Source: Asparagopsis taxiformis (Eukaryota > Rhodophyta > Florideophyceae > Bonnemaisoniales > Bonnemaisoniaceae). From it: DNA of 64,000 nucleotides. Shown here one piece after another: positions 40,821 to 52,368 of the stretch. The stretch is taken from contig JALQPE010000632.1 of the NCBI GenBank assembly GCA_030407315.1, forward strand, positions 21,918-85,917. The letters run 5' to 3'. Position numbers and translations under genes: made by a program. Within the stretch, counting starts at the first letter, position 1, and the number at the start of each line of letters is the position of its first letter. The notes beneath the pieces were generated by a model. The model was not told the origin of the DNA and made no database searches. It worked only from the letters and a program-made list of their open reading frames with translations.

Positions 40821-41819
40821 ATGACGAACAGGCGTGAGTCAGCGAGGATTAGGTGCAAGAGCGAAAAAGCGATTGCGAACCGTGCCCAAGAGAGGGTACT
40901 CGGTATCGAAGACCTGCCGAAAGTCGGGTCTAGGATCGAAGTGTGGTTTGAGGTGTCTGGTGTGGGGATGTGGTGGGGCGGGAAGGTGGTGTCACTGAGC
41001 CTCCCCGAAGAGTTTCCAGTATGCACGGGAGCTCCTCCGCCAGGAGCCCTCGTAGACGTGGAGAGGGAAAGTGGAGTGTACGTGCCGGGGTCGTGGAATC
41101 TGGGGACGCTAAGGATGGAGACGGCGCGTCGGTGATCATGATCCATATTATACAAGGTGGGAGAAAGGTGGCGTTTTCGGATGTAAGGTCCTGGAGATTT
41201 TCGGGTAGCGTGCAGCTGAAATTCGAGGAAGAGATCATCGCTGAAGGCAGGATTCTGTACGATGCAATGCCCGAAAAGGGATATCCCTGCGTGGGGTATG
41301 ATGATGTAACTTTCCTACTCTGGCGGAGAATTATGTGCGCCGGACAGCGGCCGACTGCGTGGCGCAGAGGAAAATGCTCTGTCGGAAACGTTGACGGTCA
41401 CGATGAGCGGGAGGAGATTGAACTGTCGGAGGATTCCAGCTACAGTAGCGCTGAGGATAGTCGGAAAGCTGGGAGCCGGGTTACAAGCGTGTTAAAACCG
41501 AAGATGGAGAAGTGAGGGCACAGAGGACGTCGAATGAGAGGCAGCTGGAGACCAGGGTGCGAGTTCTGGAGGATGCAATGTCGTTGTTGGACGCTGGGAA
41601 GTTTAATTGTTCCAGCAGCATCGTCGATAATGTTGGTCTGATGCTGTTGTCGATGATGCGGAGAGGAGTGGAGAAGATGGTAGAACAGGCTGTACGAATA
41701 CCGACTGGAAGCTCTAGTCGCGTGTTCTCTACAAGTATGGTGGACGGAGCTATGATGTGCGGAAATCTGGTGACCTCTCCGATACAAGTTCCTGCTGCAT
41801 TGTGCAGCGGGGTACGTCT
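40821..41819 (+). pseudogene. Tudor-like-domain gene remnant, frame-broken
   Basis: It starts at the ATG at 40821. The first frame carries SRIEVWFEVSGVGMWWGGKVVSLS, matching the N-terminal Tudor-like region of the 453-aa protein (IEV.W...WW..IV). The homology then moves to a second frame (ILYDAMPEKGYPCVGYDDVTF, around 41,250-41,315) and a third (RQLETRVRVLEDAMSLL, from 41,539). The third frame runs into the GGACGCGGACGTCC terminal repeat of Element 2 near 41,820. The two frame changes could be mutations or small introns. Either it is a remnant of a third family member hit by Element 2, or Element 2's true left end is farther left. Confidence 0.6.
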
Positions 41820-42255
41820 GTGTTTTCGGAAGTGGACGCGGACGTCCAGTCTCTCTAGTACGGGTCCTAGTCGGCCCCGAGATTTACTAGAACAAATGAA
41901 CGTCCGCGTCCGAAAAAAAATAAAAATTTTTTGGATGCGGACGTCCACTTTCTCTAGTACATATGGCGGAATACTAGGGCCCGACATCCACTTTCTCTAG
42001 TACATATGGCGGAATACTAGGACCCGACATCCACTTTCTCTAGTACATATGGCGGAATACTAGGACCCGACATCCACTTTCTCTAGTACATATGGCGGAA
42101 TACTAGGACCCGACATCCACTTTCTCTAGTACATTTGGCGGAATACTAGGACCCGACATCCACTTTCTCTAGTACGTTTGGCGGAATACTAGGACCCGAC
42201 ATCCACTTTCTCTAGTACGTTCGGCGGAATACTAGGACCCGACATCCAGTATACA
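41820..42255. repeat. Element 2 left terminal/subterminal repeats
   Basis: After the terminal repeat, a ~43-bp unit (GACATCCACTTTCTCTAGTA then CATATGGCGGAATACTAGGACCC) is tandemly repeated about seven times from ~41,940 to 42,250. The motifs GGACGTCC and CTAGTAC recur at the right end of the window. Confidence 0.85.
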
Positions 42256-42369
42256 ATATATCAGCGAAAACCGGGAGGGAAGAAATTACAGCGGATGGTA
42301 AATTCAGGGCCCATATCGGACCGTATTTTATTCTCTCATTTACGAAACTGCTCGTATACAATACGTCTC

Positions 42370-42550
42370 TCTAGAATAGGAAATACATATCTGGTCAGAA
42401 TAGGAAATAAATACCCGGTTAGAATAGGAAATACGTATCCAGCCAGAATACGGAATACGTATCCAGCCAGAATACGATACGTATCCAGCCAGAATACGGA
42501 ATATGTATCCAGCCAGAATATGAAATACGTATCCAGCCGAATACAAAATA
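42370..42550. repeat. Tandem repeat, ~24-bp unit
   Basis: About eight units of the form AGAATACGGAATACGTATCC AGCC, with drift. It is non-coding. Confidence 0.8.
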
Positions 42551-42869
42551 CCTGTCAGCATATCGTCGATCACCCATCTCCCTCACTATCGCGTTCTCCC
42601 TACCATCCGAACGCCATGCACCACCATCCGCACATACTTCAAGAACCCTCACGACCTAGATTACAAAAAATACGCTCCTTCCCAATACCATCCCCGCTTT
42701 CCTCGACACCACCCCAGCCCATTAAATCATCAAGACATCAAACACGAACATGGTCAGCAAAATCTTACACCACTTGAAACCCACTCTCACTTCTATCGTA
42801 TGCCCCAAAATATACACATACCAGAAACACCTCACAGCTTCATTCCCCATCTTCCTACATCCCTTCTTC

Positions 42870-43910
42870 ACTCTCCTTCAGTCCTGCCGTTCCTGCTTCA
42901 CCACTCCTGCATCACATACAAAACATCAACCCCAACAGTCAGATTCAAAAGCAACGCTTACCACGACAGATATCCTAGAAACTTCCTTACTTACCTCTCA
43001 TCCATCCTACACACAATACAAACCATGATCCAAAAACCTTGCAATGAATAATCAAAGTCAGCAGTCCATATCTTCGCAAAACAAGTCTTGGTGCTCAGTG
43101 AAACTTACCTTCTGTCATCAACATTCCTGCACCATCTACACAACATCGGAATCAACCACAACAGTCAGACCCAAACCAACCTTCCCTCGCAGCATACTTT
43201 CAAAACTCGCACACTTACCTTCGCTCCACACAATACACACCATGACTCAATAGGCTTCCAATGAAAAATATCGCATCAACGGAAATAGTCAGACTCAAAA
43301 CCAACCTTCCCTCGCTGCTTACTTTCAAAACTCGCACACTTACCTTACCTGTTCCATCCTGCACACAATAAAAACCATAAATCACGTAATCGTGTAGCCA
43401 AGAAAAGTAGTCAGCATTCCGCATCTTCGCACAACCGGTCTGGGCGCCCAATGTGACTTACCTTCCGTCATCACTATTCCTCCATCACCTACGCAACATC
43501 GGATTCAATCGCAACAGTCAGATTGAAAACCAACGTTTCCCTCGCTACATACCCTGAGAACTCGCAAATGTACCTCTCATCCATCCTACACACAATACAA
43601 ACCATGATCCAAAAACCTTGCAATGAATAATAATCATAGTCAGCAGTCCATATCTTCGCAAAGCACATCTTGGCACTCAATGAAACTTACCTTCCGTCAT
43701 CAACATTCCTGCATCATCTACACAACATCGGAATCAACCACAACAGTCAGACTCAAAACCAACCTTCCCTCACAGCATACTTTCAAAACTTCACGTACCT
43801 CTCTTCCATCCTCCGCTCAATACACACCATCAGTCAACAGGCTTCCAATGAAAAATATCGCATCAACGGAAATAGTCAGACTCAAAACCCACGCTTCCCT
43901 CAACGCCTAC
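42870..43910. repeat. Degenerate long tandem repeat (~580-bp period)
   Basis: A block containing TGCAATGAATAAT, AGTCAGCAGTCCATATCTTC and CAACATCGGAATCAACCACA appears at ~43,040-43,180 and again at ~43,618-43,760. Half-length subrepeats built on AACAGTCAGACTCAAAACC also occur. No gene is supported here. Confidence 0.7.
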
Positions 43911-44579
43911 CCTCGAGGGTAGAGGATGGAACGAAGGTACGTGCGCGAATCTTGATCAAGATTCGCGCACGTACGTACAAAGCAAAGGCGGTCAAAGAAT
44001 CTCAGTCGGTGATGAGGGCGGAGTGGAGCCTGCGGCGTCGACCGGACAGCTTTCAGCGTCCGCTTAAGTCTTGCTGTGCATACTCGAAATCATCGCCGGC
44101 AGTGAGATTGAGTATGGCCCAAGCCATGGTCTCTGATTCCCCGAACAATGAGATCCGGATCGAGAACAACGAATATAAACATATAATCATATATATGAGA
44201 ATCCATTTGCTTTCCTTACATGATCCGTGGCATATCCGCTGTAAAGCACATTCAGATTCCACGAAGTTCAGAAATAAAAAAGTTTATTATTACAAATGAA
44301 TTAATTGAAAATTCATCTCCCAGGGCAGTCGTTCGTCCTTCCATGCACACGTTGCCAGCACGCAATGTGATGTAACAGTTGGAAATGATTGAACTCTCGG
44401 TTAAATTCCACCGTTGGGATGTCAGCTGGAGTGAGCACAAAACTACTACCCACAAAAACTACGAACGAACACGTTACATTCCAAGTCTCGAAAGCACCAC
44501 AAAAATAAAATTGGTCGCATCTGGACGGCACAGTCTCCCTGTTCAGCTCGCAATCCTCCCTTTTGCGTCAAAACTCGAC
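43911..44579. other. Upstream region of Element 2 transposase, with 38-bp palindrome
   Basis: It holds a perfect 38-bp palindrome at 43,937-43,974 (arm GTACGTGCGCGAATCTTGA). The frame of the transposase is open from 44,379 but the first ATG is at 44,580. No other gene is visible. Confidence 0.5.
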
Positions 44580-47500
44580 ATGGAATGCAAGTATGAAGGG
44601 TGCTTCTACTACTGCGTAGATGCTTATGCGCTCGCGCTGCATGAGCGAACGTGTCGCTACCGTTTCAACCCCTCTCCCCAACATTTCAACAACGCTCGTG
44701 TCCCTGCCGTCACCCATGAGCCTGCTCGAAACGGCGACCATGATTCCCCGCAACCCAGCTCCCCAGACCCAGAATCTGGTCGTGCTTCCTCCAGCGACTC
44801 ACCCTGTGACGCTCCACTGCCACCAACCTCAACCCCCTCCCGCGCAGACCTCCTCGTGCAATCCCTCGCCGCCAGTCTCACAACCCTCGAGTACAAGGCC
44901 GGCGCTGGCCGCGTGAGCGAAGTCATCACCATCCTACAAGACCCCGCATTCTCCCTAGAAAAGTTCAACAGCGCCGTTCGCACCGTAGAAGAATGTCGCC
45001 ACGTTACCGCTTCCATGGTCGAAACACATTTCCGCACCGAAGGTTACAAGAGCCACATCATTCCAGACAAAACTGGTAAGTACTCGGCACAGCTGTACCT
45101 CCGCGACCCAGTCGACATGCTCCGCAGGCAGTTAGCACTGGCTAACGACCAAAATACTCTCTTCCACCCCTCCCCACAGACCGCCCCAGACGGCACCGCA
45201 ATATTTTCTCATCCCCTACACACAGAATTCGCGAAAACGCTGCACCAGGTTACTAGACAGCGCGTGCAGCTCTCGGAAGATCCACAGGTCGTATGGGCAG
45301 AGGAAAATGATCCCACCCTTCCTCCTTTGCCGGCCTCCTCCAAGTGTACTCCGACAAGAGCAGCACAAGCCTCAAGAGCTCCGCAATCGTCGCATACCCC
45401 ATACACGTCACACTGCTCAACTTCTCCGCCCCCCTCCGTCGCCACTGCATCCGTACCGGCCTCACCATCGTCGGGTATCTTCCGTACATTGTTAACCCTT
45501 CGTCCAACGCCTTGTTCGGTGATGAAATGCCGACAACCTCTAGTTCTGCTAGTCGCGCTCGCAAAATTGATATTCTTCATAAAGCACTCGAAAAAGTGTT
45601 TTCGTCCCTATCCACCGCGTTCTCTTCCGGGTTCCCCTGCACAGACTCCACTGCAACTGCCCGCCAATGCTTTCCCATCCTAGCCAATTATTGCTGCGAC
45701 TTTCCAGAGGCCAAAGAGCTCTCATGCACTCGCAACAGCACTACCACCACACATCCCTGCCACCGCTGCTACATCCCCGCCACTCAACTTGAATCCAGCG
45801 CGCCACACCAGCCCCGCTCCCTCGATGATACACGCTCTGCACGCCAAGAGAGCGCTCAGGAGCATACAACTGCTCCGCTCGAAGCTCTCTCCCTCCTCGA
45901 ACAACACTCTGTCCTCGAATCGACCGCTCTTTTACCCACCAACAGTCCCCTAGACCCCTACAACATTTTCTCCTTCGAGCCTCTGCACAATCTCCACCTC
46001 GGCATCTCAAAGCTCATCAAACAGTGCATTGTCCACCGCCTCAGCTCCCCAGACCTCACCACCACTGCCTCCCATTCCGGGACACCTCGCACCTTCAAGA
46101 AGGTGAAAAAATCCATCCTCGCCGGCTCAAACAGCATTCTGTCCGCTATCGAACGCGACTACTACATCACCGGTCTTCATGTCGACTTCTCCAAGGGTGA
46201 GAAGGGCACCAATTTGAACGGCCTCTTCACGGAGGACGGCATACGCGGCATGCTCGCAGCCAAAGACTATCACCATGTCGACATGGTGTTCCCTTTCATC
46301 GCAGCATTCATTGACACATGCTGTGACGAAGTAGATACAGCCCCCCTCACTTCCATCTGCACGCAATACTCTGACCTCGTCGCATGGGTCATGAAACGCG
46401 GTCGCATCAAGCACTGGACTGCCGCCGAACTAGAAAGCCTCCAGAACTCCATTTCCTATTTCAAACAATCAATGCTCTCCACCCTCGGCCCATTCCACAC
46501 CACAGGTCTCAAAACTTTCAAGTTCCATCTTCTAGACCATCTTCCCGGTGACTTGCAGAGATATGGCGCCCTGGAACACATTGATGCAGGCCCCTACGAA
46601 CACTCGCATCTTCTGTTCAAACAGAGTTATAGGAAAACCTCTCGAAGGCGCTCCACAGCCATGGAAGAGACTATTCGCCACATGGAATTCTCCTTGGCCA
46701 CTCCAACTGGTCATACCCCATCGAACACATTGGGAAACGCACGCATGATATCGCCCACAGACGGTGCAGTACTCGTTCGCGACGGATTCACCGTTGCACT
46801 GCACGACTTTGCCTCCCTGCTGCCCGATGCAACCCTCCTCGTTGCAGATATCGACGGACAGCCCGATCCTGCCACTCTTTTGCCGCTGCACAACTCCTCG
46901 TTCCCGTCTGGCACCATAACGCTATTCCAGCAACTCGGTGACACAGCTGCACAAGCGTTCCTCACCCTCGCTAGACTGCGCGCCACGGCAGAAGGCCCTC
47001 CAATACATGACATGGACATTTCCGTCACCGTGGTAAAGTCCGCCTACGTCATGGGAGGGTACGTCCCAGATGCCGACGACTTTGACCCGCACAGTGGCAT
47101 GCTTCGCCCCACAAACGTGTCGAGGCACAAGCAGCAGCGCGTCTTTGCAACTTCATCGTTCGGCCCCGCAAAGAGATCGCAGTACTCCTTTGTCGTCATC
47201 TCCGGAACTGCCGATGACTACAGAACCATATGGGTAGGGCGCGTCCTGGCACTGGTACGCCTGCAGTCTCCAAACCTGTTTCAACCTGTAGAACTCGCTT
47301 TCGTTCAGTATATGACCTGCTTTGCCCCAAAAACCGCTGTGGAAAAATCACTTGGGTGCATTTGTTTAAAGTGGTCCACATGGGACCCGGACAACGGATC
47401 CGTTGACAGCAATGACACTGCATCCCACAGTGCAGGTGGTCCTTGGTTTGACCTCATTCCTGCATCTACTATATCTGGCACCGTGCACATCGTACGAAGT

Positions 47501-47617
47501 AACTTTCCAGTCAAGCCATTTACGAAACAAATGCACTGGTCGGACCACCGTTTCTATCTCAACCGCTTCTACACCAACACTGATTACCAGTTCACAGATG
47601 ATAATGAAGAAGAATAA
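44580..47617 (+). CDS. Plavaka/KDZ-type transposase (frame change near 45,330)
   Basis: The N-terminus MECKYEGCFYYCVDAYALAL has a C2HC finger (Cys3, Cys8, His21, Cys25). Then comes YLRDPVDMLRRQL, a block typical of Plavaka-type transposases. The frame must change by -1/+2 near 45,310-45,340 to reach LLQVYSDKSSTS (Asp codon at 45,353), AYPIHVTLLNFS...GYLP, CHRCYIP, FEPLHNLHLGISK (~45,975) and YEHSHLLFKQSYRKTSRR (Glu codon at 46,598), ending at 47,617. The shift could be a mutation, a short intron or programmed frameshifting. I see no convincing splice pair at the join. It is predicted to mobilise Element 2. The residue roles are inferred from the family pattern. Confidence 0.72.
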
Positions 47618-47694
47618 ATCTAAATCGCAGCACTCTATTGATAATGTACTACATGATAAGCCTTCTAGTCAACGTCACATTTACTGCACTAATT

Positions 47695-49979
47695 TCAACC
47701 ATCCTCCATTACGCCAAAACCGTTATCAGCAGTGGCTGCATGGCGCCGCTCCATGCCCCCATACTGTGGGGCATTGATTTCGACATTCAGGTTTGCACTC
47801 AGGTGTCCAGCATATGGGTCAACGACGAAAAGTTCTGCGCCAATTAGTCCTTGCGCAATCACACAATCCATTACAGCACCGAGGTTTGACGTAATATGCG
47901 ATTGAATCCAATCCTCGGACACTAGAACAAGTGATGAGCAGCGGTTTACATCATCAACGACATGAACAATTCCAGACCCCTCTCCGCTTTGCCACACTTC
48001 AACAGCCTCTCTCGTCACAGTACGGCTTGCAAACACATGCCGTGACTGTGCACTAGTCCGCTGTTCGCTCTCGACAACGTCCGTTTCTTCCCTTGCTTGC
48101 GAGCCTTGGAGACAAGACATGCAGTACACCACCATACCAACTAATTGCTGAAAAGCTACCCCCACATATTGACTGTACCGCCTTGTAAACTCCTTCTGCC
48201 GTGCACCTCCTTTCCCCTTCGGTTCATCCAAACACTCCACAGTAGTCACTAGCCAAGCATCCAGGCGCGCCAGCGTTAGTATGCTCGTCTCTATGTCCAT
48301 TACTTGTTCTGGTCGTATCGAATAACCCCTGAAGATGTCCAGCACATTCACAGCTACTCGGTTGTTAAACCATGCATCACCATTCACTTCCATTTCGAAG
48401 CTGTCAGGAACCAAGCCTTTGCTGTATCGCAGCTCTGAGAACGGTGCCGTTCGCCACCTCCCCATATCCAAATCACCGTTACTTTCCCGTTTCAAAAGCT
48501 TCTCAGACGCTTCGCGCTTTTGTTCCTCTCGCTCGTCCATCTCAGCTCGCGTCGTCAGCATCGTGCATCTAGACATTAATTTCGTGTACCCCAGCGAACC
48601 GAACAATCTGTCCCTCGCATTACGCTTCCGTGCACTCATCACGTCGGACAGTTTCTGCGTCACCTTCACTTTCAATTCCTTGCTCCCCGCCACAGCCTCT
48701 TGACAGCACACACGCTGCTCCTCATCGGAAAACACATCACACCACGGACTTTGACGCAGTACGTGTCGCACCAAGTCATTCAGCAGATCACTCTCGTCCC
48801 TGTACGAAGGTGTATACCACTGCAGATTCTTGATGATATAGCCCGGAGGGGTAGCAATATATCCTACACCGTTTTCGCTCCAAAGTGTCCCTTCTACCGG
48901 CTCTACCTCGATGGTACGTCCAGTCCAACGTCTCTGCGTTTGTTCCGCTATAGGGTCCAGCTCCATAGTCTCGTTCTTGCACCACTTTGTCAGGTTTTCC
49001 TCAACCGCCCTAAGAACTCCAAGGTATTTCACAGGAATGGCTTTCTGTATTTTCGACTTACCGCCACCGTGATCACTGATTCTACCTGTTCTCGCAATTG
49101 CAGTAAGGCTGGCATTTTCCGCCTGCAGAGTCTTCACCTTAGCCTCCAACGCAACAATCTCCGTGGTGAGCGCCTTGTTTGCTATGTCCTGGCTAAACAC
49201 TTTTTTTTCCAGCTCCGCGATCTTCTTCTTCTGCGCATTGATGCGACTCGCCATTAAATCGATGGATTCCGGCGGATGCAACCTCTCTGCCCTCACCGTC
49301 CCCCCATCTCCCACGCTATCGGGAATATGATGTCCTCCATCGCCAATAGCCTGACGTCGCGGGGGCGTTACGCGCATATTTGGCACCAATGACAGTCTGT
49401 TGTGACGAGGCCCGCACTCCGGCTGCTCTCTCCCCTCAGTACCACCTGACCGCCGATGATAGTTGGCATCCTGTGAACGTTGCTCAGAAACAACATCCCT
49501 TGCCGCTATCCTCGGGTCCCTGACTGCATTACCTGCTGGGGCTGATGTACTCGGCATAGTTGGCGCAGTGGGGGTCACAGCCTCCAGTGTCTCGGAACCC
49601 CCGGCTGGGACTCCGTCTGCAGCACCTCCGCATCTGCCAACCCGGGAGGAACTACCTTTGCCATAGCACTCTGCCGCAATTCCAACATGTTTTGAGCCAC
49701 TATCATGTCATCATCATGATGTTCACTGTCCCTGCGAGCACGCTTGCCTCGGTCAAGCCCCATCTCTCTCCGCGCCGTTCCTCCTTCCTCACTTTCTCGC
49801 TGCGGATCCCCAGTTCTGCGCCGGTCCGTCTTGCGACTACCGGACCGCGGTTCAATGCTGCCGGTAGGCCCAGACCGCTTCTTCGCACGGGATTGTCGGG
49901 CACTCGATACAGCAGCTGCTGACCGGGTTTTCTGGAGGCCCGGAGGCTTTGGAGCTTTCTTCGCAATACGCGGCGGCAT
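47695..49979 (-). CDS. Coiled-coil accessory protein of Element 2 (one frame change)
   Basis: The 5' part (49,979 to ~49,600) is a basic, Ser/Arg/Lys-rich segment starting MPPRIAKKAPKPPG. The frame then shifts near 49,590-49,620 into a long open frame ending at 47,695. The long frame has a coiled coil (INAQKKKIAELEKKV...) and a conserved C-terminal region that matches the Element 1 protein at 36,726-38,252 (RDRLFGSLGY, VTTVECLDEP, EFTRRYSQYVGVAFQQLVG). It is convergent with the transposase, whose stop is only 77 bp away. Function unknown. Its presence in both elements argues for a mechanistic role. The frame change may mean inactivation, a sequencing indel or a small intron. Confidence 0.65.
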
Positions 49980-50204
49980 AATGAAGCTTTCCCGGAAGCG
50001 ATGGAACGATTGAGTTGCACGAGATACAAAAAAGATTGCTGTATAGTGTCGGTAACCACAACGGTCTGCGATGAACGTTCAGGTCAAGTACCGGATAATA
50101 CGCCAACAGCCCAGATTGTATACGGTAGGCAGTCATCAACAGTATTTAATGAGGTACAATTACAGCTGTCGAGCTAGGCCGCGAGCACCCCTATGTCCGG
50201 AAGA

Positions 50205-50780
50205 CGTCCTGATTTGAATTAAAATTTGGGCTATTCTCAAAAACATGCACATGTGAACATGTTTTTGAGATGGGGGTGTGCCGTACGGCACAATCGACCG
50301 CCCAAATCGATGTTTTTTGCAATATTTTTTTGTGCCCGAAATTTTAGAATTTCTGGGCTGGCCAGCAATGCAATCGAGCTGGACATCCACCGGACGTCCA
50401 TTTCAGGTTGGTCGTGAGAGAGCGGGGCGGGACCATGATGGAACAAGGACCAAGACCTGTCCCTGGCGTATTGAGCCTGAAATTGACCCTTCGTCAGACG
50501 CCATTTAGCCTTACAGTTGGTGCTTACAGAAGCCAGTGATGACCCCGCTCGGGGCGGCGGTCGGTTCCTGGGGCCGTTGTGGCCAAATTAGACACCCTGA
50601 TTTGAATTAAAATTTGGGCTATTCTCAAAAACATGCACATGTGAACATGTTTTTGAAATGGGGGTGTGCCGTACGGCACAATCGGCCGCCCAAATCAAGG
50701 TTTTTTACAATATTTTTGCTGCCCGAAATTCTACAATTTCTGGGCTGGCCAGTAATGCATTAGCTATGTGCTCTAAACCG
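50205..50780 (+). repeat. Element 2 palindromic repeat, two tandem copies
   Basis: It begins CCTGATTTGAATTAAAATTT at 50,208 and again at 50,596 (388-bp period). Each copy has a 34-bp palindrome (CTCAAAAACATGCACATGTG...GTTTTTGAG), a 16-bp palindrome TGTGCCGTACGGCACA, and an inverted GAAATTNTAGAATTTC-like motif. The first copy also has GGACATCCACCGGACGTCC, related to the terminal repeat. Confidence 0.9.
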
Positions 50781-51230
50781 ATTCTAACAAGCAGAAGAAT
50801 CCTCTCCTTCATGACGATGCTCTCGAATTGAGTGCAATGCAACGGACTCCCTCCAGGAGAACGACAAAGCATCGTCTTTTGCAAGACATTTTCGTACGAA
50901 AAATAATCGAAACACATATTTGACTTTAACCTAACAGCTATCGCGAGCACCGTACTCAGCTAAATTTCCTCTGTAATTTCCTTCCTCCAACCAATCAATA
51001 GCCGCTTGGTCACAGGCTTAAAAGCCTTCCACTATTTGTCCTATCCATCGAAGAGGGTTCGATCCAGGCCTTGATGGGTGTGGAACCCGAGAACTTGAAA
51101 ATGGAACATATTGCGACAGAGATGAGATGTCATTCTCTTTCGTTTACTTTTTTCTAACAAGATTCTAAACGTCTACGCAGCGGAACGAACCCAATGTCGT
51201 CCGTCCGTTTTCAGCCCGGTGAGATGTTTT

Positions 51231-51560
51231 TGCCATTAACGGAGGTGGAGGCGGCTATGGAGGAAGCCTGCGGTTCGGGTATTCTTTCCATTAACGGAGG
51301 TGGAGGTGGCGGCTTTGGAGGAAGCCTGGAGAACATGTGAGATGTCAGTACCCATGGATCACAAGAAAAACATGTAGAGGTCCAGTTTGGATATTGTTGC
51401 CATTAACGGAGGCGGAGGAGGCGGCTACGGTGGAAGCCTGGAGAGCATGTGAGATGTCAGTACCCATGGATCACATGAAGAACATGTTGAGGTGCGGTTC
51501 GGATATTCTTTCCATTAACGGAGGCGGAGGAGGCGGCTACGGTGGAAGCCTGGAGAAGAA
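51231..51560. repeat. Tandem repeat capable of encoding GGGGGYGGSLE
   Basis: Four units starting CCATTAACGGAGG lie at about 51,231, 51,288, 51,400 and 51,511. The two most complete are ~112 bp apart and include ATGTGAGATGTCAGTACCCA. Short ORFs through it give SINGGGGGGYGGSLE. No complete gene is apparent. Confidence 0.7.
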
Positions 51561-51854
51561 TAGAATAGTCCTATACCCATGGATCACAAGTAGACGTAGT
51601 TGGGCTCCTTTTCGAAGCCCATTCGTCTCTTGAATAAATTTAGCACCCAAATCATATACGATTGCCGAGTTGACACCCCGTATGTCTCGTTGGTAGAAAT
51701 AGCAGGGGTTCCACCACTCAGCTGGCGGGAAGTAGTTACTGATTATATGAGATATGGCTTAGCTCCCGCCAAAACCGATAGCTCTGGGCTCAGGTTCTCC
51801 AAATGTGGTTATACGAATGTGTTCTGACAATGGTAGAAGACGAATATCTGCATC

Positions 51855-52045
51855 CTGCTTTGAATTAAAATTTGGGCTATTCTCAAAAACATGCACATGT
51901 GAACATGTTTTTGAGATGGGGGTGTGCCGTACGGCACAATCGACCGCCGAAATCGATGTTTTTTGCAATATTTTTTCTGCCCGAAATTGTAGAATTTCTG
52001 GGCTGGCCAGCAATGCATCTGAGTCGGACATCCCCACGTCCAGTG
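51855..52045 (+). repeat. Element 2 palindromic repeat, single copy
   Basis: It carries the same 34-bp and 16-bp palindromes as the copies at 50,205, in the same orientation. It ends with a CATCCCCACGTCC variant of the GGACGTCC motif. Confidence 0.9.
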
Positions 52046-52368
52046 GCCGTCCGGATGTCGCTCACCTGGTAAGCGTGAGGCACCTGTGTCAACCTATGTG
52101 ACTGGCGGCCTTGCAGTACAACACTCAAAGGCAGGGAATCACAATCTTTTTAAAATTTTTTCTCTACCACGTATCCGTCACAACTTATTACCTACACCGG
52201 TTACGGGTTTCAAGACCTTTCCAGTGCTGTGTACCCGTATACTCTGTTCCGTTCGATATCAACCAGTGTTCCTCACGAAAGAGTGCAAACGTCACGAGAT
52301 ACGTCGTCAAATTTGACTGTCTCGCCGAGCGGTCGCCATCCTGTACCGAATTTTCCACTCATTCCATT

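Larger units (their letters stand above)
49980..52368. other. Intergenic DNA with Element 2 palindromic repeats
   Basis: No gene is supported. It contains three forward copies of the Element 2 interspersed repeat (50,205-50,780 and 51,855-52,045) and a Gly-rich-encoding tandem repeat at 51,231-51,560. Confidence 0.5.

Noticed and set aside
42295..43253. Short ORFs such as the one reading NTYPARIRNTYPARI
   Set aside because: They are products of the 24-bp and 580-bp tandem repeats and have no independent support.
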